Assembly (NCBI RefSeq): GCF_004349065.1
Contig: NZ_SMKZ01000009.1
Span: forward strand, 1 to 64,000
Direction of reading: 5' to 3'
Length of the DNA stretch: 64,000 bases
Source of the DNA: Jiangella asiatica
Lineage (GTDB): Bacteria; Actinomycetota; Actinomycetes; Jiangellales; Jiangellaceae
Of this stretch, positions 43,001-49,986 are shown one piece after another. Each line of letters begins with the position of its first letter. Position 1 is the stretch's first letter. Under the pieces are notes generated by a model. The model saw only the letters and a program-made list of their open reading frames with translations, did no database searches and was not told the DNA's origin. Made by a program: the position numbers and the translations under genes.

Positions 43001-44177
43001 GCTGTCCGTCGTCGTGGAGCACGACGACGTGCGGGACGTGCTCGTGTACCTGATGGGCCACGCACCGGACGCCCGCCTGCGCGACGAGGCCGGGTACGCG
43101 CTGCATGCGCTCCGGGACCACGAGGACGTCCGTGAGCCGTACGCTCGCTGGTCCGCCGGACGGCGAGTGGCCGACCCGGACCAGGGAGGTGACCTCAGTG
43201 CGTTCCAGCCGGTCCTGGAAATACTCGATCGTCACGAGCGGACTGACGTCCGGCGGTTCGCGATCCGGCTGTTGGCGAACTCGGTCGAGCCGGCCGCGGT
43301 GCGCCAGGTGTTCCGGCATGTACTCACGGTCGAACAGGACCTGGGCGTGGCCGCCGTGGCCGCGATGGCGCTGGCCGGTCGGCTCGAACCACTTCCGGCC
43401 GTGCTGCGCGCCGTCGACCCACGGCGCCTGTGGGACCCGGATGGGCCCGACCTGATGAGCGGCCACTCCGGCGTGACGGCCGAGCCCGACCTCCGCGACG
43501 CGTTCGTTCCCCTGGTGTGCGACGACGCGGCCGGTCCGCGGGAACGCGTGCAGCACGTGGTGCTCGGGCAGTTGGAGCGCCACCTGGACCGGGCTGACGC
43601 CCGTGCGACGCTCATCGAGCTGCTCAGCTGCGAGATCGCCGACCTGCGTGCGTCTGCCGCGCGCGCCCTCGCCGCCGTCGCGGCGCACGAGGAGGTGCGG
43701 CGGGCGTTGGTACGACGGCTGACGGAGGAGCCGGACCGGGAGGTCCTGGAAATCGTGGCGCGGGCAATCACCGGCGCGGAGCACGTCGAGACCCGGCCGC
43801 AGCTGATGGAGCTGCTGACGCAGCACCCGAAGGAGTCGGTGCGATCGGCTGCGGTGCAGGCCCTCGGCTGGTCGCTGGACATCCCGGAGATGTGCCGACT
43901 GGTCCTGGATCAGCTCACCCGCTCGGACCTGATGGTGGCGCTGCAGGCGAACCATGCGGTGCGCAGCACAGGCAACCTGCCCTACGGCCGTCTCGGCCAG
44001 CGCCTCCAGACCGTGTGCGAGGAGCTCGCGGACGCGTCGATCATGACGAAGGTGGCGGTCTGCGAGCCGCTGGAGGAGTTGGCCGCACGTGCGTACCGGC
44101 ACGTCGCCGCGGACCGGCGGGCCGGCATCCTGCGCGTGTTCGCCATGGTGACGCGCGCCGCCGACGTCGCGTCGTAG
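40062..44177 (+). CDS. NACHT ATPase with C-terminal HEAT repeats
   Basis: The 1371-residue protein has three parts. Residues ~1-270 are a helical N-terminal domain. Next is a NACHT/STAND ATPase: Walker A GDPGMGKSWL (near 290), Walker B LLLDAWDELPG (near 376) with the NACHT-type double acidic end, and sensor 1 CVITSRIAGY (near 462). An unusual low-complexity insertion (about 395-455, Gly/Glu/Ser/Pro-rich) splits Walker B from sensor 1. About 830-1330 is a long HEAT-like array with repeats such as RALAGAVGHPEVREALLRRLAD. NACHT proteins act in signalling and, in many bacteria, in phage defence. No attached effector domain is recognised. ATG 40062 follows GGAGGG. Confidence 0.85.
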   Translation: MEPLTTGVLTNVASQIVTAGAGRIWRSLRSGRDSRELRDVVERTLTRAVRDARPVDAGTGTVDEAAWWDAVADDLGKVFRGDAARVLVGALDGLDDELARREVEARLRSALDEAGYDLDQLRNVIDVDHFLRILPDVLADEVIRSAPSLQDRLTMKMLAMLIANTRTDRLPEPTPQQLRADVERLLHDIELETERRDRLPRYLPDDFDVGRVNRPVQVRNPVRRAGAEDGASTGRAGRAVDVDSFSSTPIGRASRAEAARMYQQPGDQVDGPTMSWQVLLRQHPRVVVLGDPGMGKSWLIRTEAHRLAGIARRKLVAATTAEDVTIPLTARCDELAGADGDTLGEALARIVARRHGLAPSTTVWLAGQVDAGRSAVLLDAWDELPGAEEENRIRDLLAGLPAPSEQRTEELPAGPPGGTRDLTDESGEEAWPGGTASSGKPGSHPDGITDSAPGTDGRGPAICVITSRIAGYSGPPLPRPVAEVELRPFAAGDVDATVAAWNLDSEAEARLRAALRQPAAAGMARNPLLLSLLCAAARAEESLPTVRWQLLDRIVRGFLTVNRRQPAMGASRKHEEVEKYLRLSGAIALHFATRRGGWSDAMPVDQIVDVLVGRPELAALGQDPHAVIDSLARVAGLLTPVGSQADGRDAPYRFVHRTVAEYLVAREVARLAASGDGVRPDPGPGHGGGSGDWLDLVRRHLWFDPDWYEVIPMLGGQLEDPVPLLDHLLELADDPFHLGLRTAARIVAERPDPTAPRAGAQIERMIDRLVSLYEIRAFRNGVREALSRLTPRVTAAALAPVFERLEDDRRIGAGDLIGVLAGAVDRDEVRRVLLRMAGDESRSPQAIRALAGAVGHPEVREALLRRLADGREFVRAAAAESLTGAVDQPEVRAALIELLGARDEEAGQAAIEALGGHLDRPDVRQAFVGLLETHPDDFVRTQALRALAPATHHDDVRAALVRKMKSGDRSDRLLRRAAQTLSVVVEHDDVRDVLVYLMGHAPDARLRDEAGYALHALRDHEDVREPYARWSAGRRVADPDQGGDLSAFQPVLEILDRHERTDVRRFAIRLLANSVEPAAVRQVFRHVLTVEQDLGVAAVAAMALAGRLEPLPAVLRAVDPRRLWDPDGPDLMSGHSGVTAEPDLRDAFVPLVCDDAAGPRERVQHVVLGQLERHLDRADARATLIELLSCEIADLRASAARALAAVAAHEEVRRALVRRLTEEPDREVLEIVARAITGAEHVETRPQLMELLTQHPKESVRSAAVQALGWSLDIPEMCRLVLDQLTRSDLMVALQANHAVRSTGNLPYGRLGQRLQTVCEELADASIMTKVAVCEPLEELAARAYRHVAADRRAGILRVFAMVTRAADVAS

Positions 44178-44200
44178 TGCGGGGCTGCCGGGCCCGACCT

Positions 44201-44497
44201 TCACGGCCGGCCGATCGGCTCGAGAACCGCGACGAGCTGCCCGCCGGCGGCGCCTGGTGGCGCGTCGCGACCGAGTGGCGTGGGCGCACTGGTGTGCGCC
44301 ACCCGCCAGCGCAGCCCGCCGGCGGTGAGCGCGTTGCCGGGCGCGTACCACTGGGTGGTCTCGGTGCCGTCGGGGTCGTCGACGCCCAGGCAGACCAGGG
44401 GTGGGTCGACCCCCAGGACGCTGACCCAGGAGTTGCCGACCGGGTTCGGGTAGCCGGTCCTGATCTGGACCGGACGGTGGCGGGGTTCAGTTGTCAT
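44201..44497 (-). CDS. Small protein of unknown function (DUF6406-like), partner of the calpain-like gene
   Basis: The 98-residue protein reads MTTEPRHRPVQIRTGYPNPVGN and continues with a beta-rich core, WVSVLGVDPPLVCLGVDDP and WYAPGNALTAGGLRWRVA. This resembles DUF6406-type small proteins, but only by eye. ATG 44497 lies inside the end of the calpain-like gene, an 11-bp overlap, so the two are translationally coupled; a GTG at 44506 is an alternative start. Its tight coupling suggests a partner or inhibitor of the protease. Confidence 0.6.
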   Translation of the reverse strand: MTTEPRHRPVQIRTGYPNPVGNSWVSVLGVDPPLVCLGVDDPDGTETTQWYAPGNALTAGGLRWRVAHTSAPTPLGRDAPPGAAGGQLVAVLEPIGRP

Positions 44498-45668
44498 CGA
44501 GCTCACACCAATCGATCCGGCAGAACAGCGTGCGGAACACGTCGAGGGGGAGCGGCCGGGGATGTCGGAGGCCCCACGGGTTGTGCAGGATGACCAGGCC
44601 GTCGACGACTCCGGTGACGGCGTAGGCGTGCCCGTCCTGCGCCAGGCCGTACCGCAGCGCGACCCGGGCAGCGGATGCGCGGCCGTCGAGGCGCCAGCTG
44701 CAGGCGACGGCGGGTGCGCCCGAGCCGAGCAGGCCGGTGAGGAGGTCGTCGTCGGCGCGGGCGATCGCCAGCATGTAGCTGGGCTGGCCGGTCAGCCATT
44801 GGAGCGCCTCGGCCGGGTAGCCGCCCTCGCCGAGCTTCGGGTAGCCGCCGCCGTAGACGGCGTATGCCTTCTCCACGTAGGACACCAGCGTGCTCCCGTC
44901 GGGCGAGCGGGCGTACGCCAAACCGCCGCCGTCGCCGTCGACCGGCAGCGTGGATCGCAGCCGGTATCCGCGGCCGGGGACGTCGACGACCACGAGGTCG
45001 CCCTCCGCCCGGGCCAGCCGGGTCAGCAGACCCGGCGCCCGATCGGCCAGCGTGCACATGGCCGCGATGACGTGACAGTCGCTGATGCGCCCCTGCCTGG
45101 GCGTGTCGATGGCGACGACGGCCGGTGGGGTGAGCGGGACGCGCGCATACCCGGCGCCGTCGGTGAGCTCCGGCTCCCGCGCCAGCCCTGGCGGCGGGCC
45201 GCCAGGATGTACCTGCGGGCGGGCGGGCACCCGTTGCCTGGGCGGGGGCGGCGGTCCAGGTGGTCGGCGGCCGGATCGGCCGCCGAGGACGGTCGGTGGT
45301 GCGGCCGCCGCATCGGGATCCCGCGGATGCTGGACCCGGCGCAGGCGCTCGACCTCGGCCGCGATGGAGTCGCCCACCTGGACGGCGGCTGCCTCGAGGT
45401 CGGCGGCCAGGCGGCGGCCGGCCTCGCTCAGCCCGTCCGCGAGCCATCCGGGCGCACCGAGCAGCGCCACCGGCCGGGCGTCCGCCGCGGCGATGCGGAA
45501 CTGCCGCCGCACCTCGTCGCGCAGTGCGCCCAGGTCGGCGATGGCGGCGGCCACCGGCCGCGCCCCGGCGACGGGTGCTGTGCCGTCAGCACTCGCGTGG
45601 TCATGTGTGCTCTCGGCCGACCGCGCGGCGTCGTGCCCGCCGCGGTCCGCCTCACCCGGGGCCGGCAC
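44487..45668 (-). CDS. Calpain-like cysteine protease (family C2)
   Basis: The 393-residue protein has a C-terminal calpain domain. The catalytic triad is visible: Cys198 in QGRISDC198HVIAAM (oxyanion Gln192), His347 in DGHAYAVTG and Asn363 in LHNPWG. The intervening block VSYVEKAYAVYGGGYPKLGEGGYPAEALQWLTG is diagnostic for calpains. Residue 199 is His where calpains have Trp. Residues ~40-110 are a helical N-terminal region, then a Pro/Gly-rich linker (~118-165). No signal peptide is seen, and no calcium-binding EF-hand. GTG 45668 is the longest in-frame start; the true start could be further downstream. It faces the NACHT gene. Confidence 0.85.
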   Translation of the reverse strand: MPAPGEADRGGHDAARSAESTHDHASADGTAPVAGARPVAAAIADLGALRDEVRRQFRIAAADARPVALLGAPGWLADGLSEAGRRLAADLEAAAVQVGDSIAAEVERLRRVQHPRDPDAAAAPPTVLGGRSGRRPPGPPPPPRQRVPARPQVHPGGPPPGLAREPELTDGAGYARVPLTPPAVVAIDTPRQGRISDCHVIAAMCTLADRAPGLLTRLARAEGDLVVVDVPGRGYRLRSTLPVDGDGGGLAYARSPDGSTLVSYVEKAYAVYGGGYPKLGEGGYPAEALQWLTGQPSYMLAIARADDDLLTGLLGSGAPAVACSWRLDGRASAARVALRYGLAQDGHAYAVTGVVDGLVILHNPWGLRHPRPLPLDVFRTLFCRIDWCELDDN

Positions 45669-45742
45669 GGGACACCGTCGTCATCGTTGTGGCTCTCACA
45701 CCCCCTATGGGTGGAACGAACGACGCCGGTGTGACAGGCGAC

Positions 45743-46000
45743 TCAGCCTTCGTTGTCGCCGGGCTTCATCGAGGCCCAGATCTCCTTGCACTGCGGGCAG
45801 ACCGGGTACTTCTGCGGATCGCGGCTGGGCACCCAGACCTTGCCGCACAGGGCGATGACCGGGGTGCCGTTGATCATGGCCTCGGTCAGCTTGTCCTTCG
45901 GCACGTAGTGCGAGAAGCGTTCGTGGTCGCCGTCGCCGCTGCTGGGCCTGGTGCGGCGGTCCTCGATGGTCTCGGTGCCGGGGGTCAGCTGGGTGCTCAC
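45743..46000 (-). CDS. DUF3039 protein (zinc-ribbon-like)
   Basis: The 85-residue protein matches the actinobacterial DUF3039 family: HERFSHYVPKDKLTEAMINGTPVIALCGKVWVPSRDPQKYPVCPQCKEIWASM. Cysteines at LCGK and CPQC could bind zinc. The function is unknown. It is divergent from an MFS gene, and a DEAD/DEAH helicase gene follows that one; from memory this neighbourhood recurs in actinobacteria. Confidence 0.88.
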   Translation of the reverse strand: MSTQLTPGTETIEDRRTRPSSGDGDHERFSHYVPKDKLTEAMINGTPVIALCGKVWVPSRDPQKYPVCPQCKEIWASMKPGDNEG

Positions 46001-46052
46001 GGCTCCCAGTGTACGGACGCCCGGCAGCGGCGGCCCGTGTGTGGAGCGTCGC

Positions 46053-46058
46053 TATGAT
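46053..46058 (+). promoter_or_regulatory. -10 hexamer for a leaderless MFS transcript
   Basis: TATGAT at 46053-46058 sits 6 nt upstream of the GTG at 46065. That spacing puts the transcription start at or next to the start codon, as in leaderless actinobacterial genes. No ribosome binding site is present. Confidence 0.5.
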
Positions 46059-46064
46059 TCGCTC

Positions 46065-47450
46065 GTGACACCGGAGCCGGGACGAGCCATCGCGCAGGGG
46101 GTTCTCGGGCCGGCTCATCGGCGGTTGTCCATCGGCATCGTGTCGACGGTGGTGTTCATCGCCTTCGAGTCGATGGCGGTGGCCACGGCGATGCCCACCG
46201 CCGTCCCGGAGCTGGACGGCCTGGAGCTGTACGCCTTCGCGTTCTCCAGCTTCTTCACCACGAGCCTGTTCGCCATGGTCGTCTCCGGCGAGTTGTGCGA
46301 CCGGCGCGGCCCACGGCTGCCGCTGGTCCTCGGCACTGCGTCGTTCACGGTGGGGCTGCTGCTGGCCGGTTCGGCGCAGTCGATGCTGCCGTTCCTGGCC
46401 GGCCGGGCGACCCAGGGGCTGGGTGGGGGCCTGGTCATCGTCGCCCTGTACGTGGTCGTGGGCCGGGCATACCCGGAGGCCATGCGCCCCAAGATCTTCG
46501 CGGCCATGTCGGCCGCGTGGGTGGTGCCGTCCATCGTCGGCCCGCTGGTGGCCGGGGTGCTCACCGACGAGCTGTCGTGGCGGTGGGTGTTCCTGGGCAT
46601 CGCGCCGCTGGTGCTCGTCCCGGTGCTGCTCGCGCTGCCGTCGGCGCGCGCCGTGGACGGCCCACCGCCCGGCGGGGCGGCCCCGCGAGCCGGCCGCAAG
46701 CGGTACGCGCTGGCGACGGCGGTCGGCATGGGCCTGCTCCAATACGCCGGCAGCCGGGCGGATCTCATCGCGCTGGGCGTGGCCGCGGTGGCGCTGGTGC
46801 TGCTGGCGTTCAGCGTGCCGAAGCTGCTGCCGCCCGGGACGATCGTGCTGCGCCGCGGGCTGCCCACCGTCGTGGCGATGCGGGGCATCCTGGCCGGCGC
46901 GTTCTTCGGCACCGAGGCATTCCTGCCGCTGCTGCTGGTCTCCGAGCGCGGGCTGTCGTCGACACTCGCCGGGCTCTCGCTGACCGGCGGCGCGCTGGGC
47001 TGGGCCAGCGGCTCCTGGTACCAGGGCCGGACGAAGACCGTCGCGCCGCGATACCTGCTGGTGCGTGTCGGCTGCCTGCTGGTCGGGGGCGCCATCTGCG
47101 CCGTCTCGCTGGCGCTGATCCCGTCGGTCCCGGTCGCCGTCGTCATGCTGGCGTGGACGGTCGGCGCGTTCGGCATGGGGATGTCCATGGCGAGCGTGAG
47201 CGTGCTGCTGTTCCAGCTCTCACCGGTCGGCGAGCACGGCGCCAACTCCGCTGCGCTGCAGGTCAGCGATGCCTTGTTTTCAGCGACGTTCGTGGGGCTG
47301 GCCGGGACGATCTTCGGCTCCGGGCACGGCGAGACCGCTGCGCCCACCGGCGTCGCCGACTGGATCTATCTGGTGATCCTGGCCGTCATGGTGGGGCTGG
47401 CGCTGGTGGGTGCCTGGGCCGCCGGGCGGGTCCGGGTCACGACGGCGTGA
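46065..47450 (+). CDS. MFS transporter
   Basis: The 461-residue protein has about 12-14 membrane helices. The first is IGIVSTVVFIAFESMAVATAMPTAVPEL, as in DHA2-type drug transporters, followed by the A-motif-like GELCDRRGPRLPLVLGTASF and RATQGLGGGLVIVALYVVVGRAYPE. It likely exports a small molecule by proton exchange. The start is GTG 46065, the first in-frame codon after a -10 hexamer; longer starts would overlap the divergent DUF3039 gene. The helicase gene follows about 140 bp later on the same strand. Confidence 0.88.
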   Translation: MTPEPGRAIAQGVLGPAHRRLSIGIVSTVVFIAFESMAVATAMPTAVPELDGLELYAFAFSSFFTTSLFAMVVSGELCDRRGPRLPLVLGTASFTVGLLLAGSAQSMLPFLAGRATQGLGGGLVIVALYVVVGRAYPEAMRPKIFAAMSAAWVVPSIVGPLVAGVLTDELSWRWVFLGIAPLVLVPVLLALPSARAVDGPPPGGAAPRAGRKRYALATAVGMGLLQYAGSRADLIALGVAAVALVLLAFSVPKLLPPGTIVLRRGLPTVVAMRGILAGAFFGTEAFLPLLLVSERGLSSTLAGLSLTGGALGWASGSWYQGRTKTVAPRYLLVRVGCLLVGGAICAVSLALIPSVPVAVVMLAWTVGAFGMGMSMASVSVLLFQLSPVGEHGANSAALQVSDALFSATFVGLAGTIFGSGHGETAAPTGVADWIYLVILAVMVGLALVGAWAAGRVRVTTA

Positions 47451-47592
47451 GGCGTGCGCGTCCTGCCCCGAGCTGTCGGTGCGGCCGGTTAGGCTCGTGG
47501 CGATGCCCGGGCCGCCGGTCGGTGCCGGGCATCGGCTCGCGCGGGCAGCGTCGCCGCCGGGCCGGCCAGGACGTCGACGTCACGGGAGATGT

Positions 47593-49365
47593 GTGAGCAC
47601 TTCGGCCGCTGAGCACCTGCCTCCTGCCTATCCCGATCGTGCCCCGTGGGGAACCGCGGGGCGCTTGCGCGCCTGGCAGGCGGCGGCGCTCGAGGACTAC
47701 CTCACCCGGGACCCGCGCGACTACCTCGCAGTCGCCACCCCGGGTGCGGGGAAGACGACGTTCGCGCTGCGTATCGCCGCGGAGCTGCTGGCACGCAAGG
47801 CGATCCACCAGCTGACGATCGTGGCTCCCACCGAGCACCTGAAGCGGCAGTGGGCCGAGGCCGCGGACAAGGTCGGCATCACCGTCGACCCCATGTTCAC
47901 CGGCCGCAAAGCCCGGACCAGCCGCGACTACACCGGCGTCGCGGTCACCTACGCCGGCGTCGCGGCGCACCCCATGCTGCACCGCGCCCGGTGCGAGAAC
48001 CGGCGCACCCTCGTCATCCTCGACGAGGTGCACCACGCCGGCGACTCCCTGTCGTGGGGCGAGGCCGCCCGCGAGGCGTTCGAGCCGGCCGCCCGCCGGC
48101 TGGCCCTCACCGGCACGCCGTTCCGCTCCGACATCAACCCCATCCCGTTCGTCACGTACGCGCCGGACGACCGCGGTGTGCCGCGCAGCGTCGCCGACCA
48201 CTCCTACGGCTACGCCGAGGCGCTCGAGGACGGCGTGGTCCGCCCGGTGCTGTTCCTGGCGTACTCCGGCGAGATGCGCTGGCGCACCCGCGCCGGCGAC
48301 GAGGTCGCCGCACGCCTGGGCGAACCGCTGACGAAGGACATCACCGCGCAGGCCTGGCGCACCGCGCTGGACCCGCACGGCGACTGGATCCCGTCGGTCC
48401 TGCAGGCCGCCGACACCCGGCTCACCGAGGTGCGCCGGCACGTCCCGGATGCCGGTGGCCTCGTCATCGCCACCGACCAGGAGTCCGCACGGGCGTACGC
48501 CGCCCTGCTCAAACGCGTGTGCGGCGAGCCGCCCACCGTCGTCCTCTCCGACGAGCCCAAGGCGTCGAAGAAAATCGCCGCGTTCTCCGAGGGTGACGAC
48601 CGCTGGATGGTCGCCGTCCGCATGGTCTCCGAGGGCGTCGACGTGCCCCGGCTCGCCGTCGGCGTCTACGCCACGGCCACCCAGACACCGCTGTTCTTCG
48701 CCCAGGCCGTCGGCCGGTTCGTCCGGGTCCGCAAGCGCGGCGAGACCGCGTCCATCTTCCTCCCGACGGTGCCGTCGCTGCTGTCGTACGCCGGGGAGAT
48801 GGAGACGTCGCGCGACCACGTGCTGGGCAAGCCGCCCGGCGCCGACGACGACCCGCTGGCGGCGGAGGAGGCGCTGATCGCCGCCGCCCAGCACGAGGAG
48901 ACCGGCACCGACGAGCTCGGCCCGTTCGAGGCGCTCGGCTCCGAAGCCTCGTTCGACCGGGTCCTGTACGACGGCGGCGAGTTCGGCACCCAGGCCCAGG
49001 CCGGGTCCGCGGAGGAGGCCGACTACCTCGGCATCCCCGGTCTGCTGGAGCCGGACCAAGTTGCCGCGCTGCTGCGACGGCGGCAGGCCGAGCAGCAGGC
49101 GGCCCGCGCGGCGGCCACCTCCGAGGACGGTTCAGCTGAGGAGGACCAGCCCCGCGACCCCGCCGTCTACGAGCAGATCTCGCTGTTGCGTCGCGAGCTC
49201 AACGGACTGGTGGGCGCCTGGCACCACCGCACCGGCAAGCCGCACGGCGTCATCCACACCGAGCTGCGCAAGGCCTGCGGCGGCCCGCCGGCCGCGCTGG
49301 CCACGGCGGCGGAAATCCAGGAGCGCATCGACACCATCCGCACCTGGGCCCTCGCCCGCGGCTAG
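47593..49365 (+). CDS. DEAD/DEAH-box helicase
   Basis: The 590-residue protein is a superfamily 2 helicase. Q-motif-like RAWQAAALEDYL leads to Walker A TPGAGKTTFAL, motif II ILDEVHHAGD, motif III ALTGTPFRSD, and later VSEGVDVPRLAVGVYATA and AVGRFVRVRKRGE (motifs V and VI). The C-terminus carries a region of acidic/Gln-rich coils and ends with a helical segment. It may act on nucleic acids in repair or RNA turnover. GTG 47593 is chosen since GGGAG lies 5-9 nt before. It follows the MFS gene and is near DUF3039, a pairing seen in other actinobacteria. Confidence 0.9.
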   Translation: MSTSAAEHLPPAYPDRAPWGTAGRLRAWQAAALEDYLTRDPRDYLAVATPGAGKTTFALRIAAELLARKAIHQLTIVAPTEHLKRQWAEAADKVGITVDPMFTGRKARTSRDYTGVAVTYAGVAAHPMLHRARCENRRTLVILDEVHHAGDSLSWGEAAREAFEPAARRLALTGTPFRSDINPIPFVTYAPDDRGVPRSVADHSYGYAEALEDGVVRPVLFLAYSGEMRWRTRAGDEVAARLGEPLTKDITAQAWRTALDPHGDWIPSVLQAADTRLTEVRRHVPDAGGLVIATDQESARAYAALLKRVCGEPPTVVLSDEPKASKKIAAFSEGDDRWMVAVRMVSEGVDVPRLAVGVYATATQTPLFFAQAVGRFVRVRKRGETASIFLPTVPSLLSYAGEMETSRDHVLGKPPGADDDPLAAEEALIAAAQHEETGTDELGPFEALGSEASFDRVLYDGGEFGTQAQAGSAEEADYLGIPGLLEPDQVAALLRRRQAEQQAARAAATSEDGSAEEDQPRDPAVYEQISLLRRELNGLVGAWHHRTGKPHGVIHTELRKACGGPPAALATAAEIQERIDTIRTWALARG

Positions 49366-49409
49366 CTCCGCTCGCCGCTCGCAACGCTGTCCGCCGGCGA
49401 CACCGCGGG

Positions 49410-49976
49410 CTAGTCGTGCGTCGCCAGGTGATCCACCGAGGCGATCTCCACCACGGACAGGCCGTCCAGGACCGTCAGGGCGCAGGACGGCACACCGTCG
49501 GTCAGCAGCCGGGTGGGTAGCTGGTCGTCGCCGACCAGGGTCCGCAACAGGTCCACCGTCACCCCGCCGTGCGTCACGACGGCGACGCCGCCGGCCAGGC
49601 CCAGGTGGTCGACGAGAAACCCGCGCAGCCGATCTCCGGCCCGCCGGGACGAGTCGCCGTCGCGCGGGACATGGTCGCGGTCGCCGGTGGCGGTCGCCCA
49701 GTCGGCCAGGAACGCCGCGAGCGGGCGGGAGCCGTCCCAGTTCATCCGCTCACGCAGCCGCGGGTCCACCTGGACGCGCATCGAGGTGGCGGCGGCCACG
49801 GCCTCGGCGGTCTCGCGGGCCCGGCAGAATGGACTGCTGTAGCAGGCCGTCAGCTCCGCGTTGTGCCGCAGCCAACGCCCGGTACGAGCGGCCTGCGCGC
49901 GACCCAGCTCGGTGAGCCCCGGGTCGCCGGGCGTGCGCTGCTTGTCGCCGTGTTGCACGAGGTAGAACGTGGGCAC
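49410..49976 (-). CDS. Histidine phosphatase family protein
   Basis: The 188-residue protein has the phosphoglycerate-mutase-like fold. The catalytic His sits in LVQHG (H9), where the family has RHG, so the usual Arg is a Gln. The second half has SSPFCRARETAEAVA and VVTHGGVTVDLL, which carry the remaining Arg and His of the active site. Substrates range from sugar phosphates to phosphoproteins. The start is GTG 49976, 10 bp after the subtilase gene on the same strand. The Gln for Arg change may affect phosphate binding. Confidence 0.85.
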   Translation of the reverse strand: MPTFYLVQHGDKQRTPGDPGLTELGRAQAARTGRWLRHNAELTACYSSPFCRARETAEAVAAATSMRVQVDPRLRERMNWDGSRPLAAFLADWATATGDRDHVPRDGDSSRRAGDRLRGFLVDHLGLAGGVAVVTHGGVTVDLLRTLVGDDQLPTRLLTDGVPSCALTVLDGLSVVEIASVDHLATHD

Positions 49977-49986
49977 GCGCGAGCCT

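Noticed and set aside
40494-44351. A 1285-codon open frame on the minus strand opposite the NACHT gene
   Set aside because: It is a GC-rich mirror frame. Its product is rich in Arg, His, Gln and Val without domains, while the plus frame shows clear NACHT and HEAT motifs.
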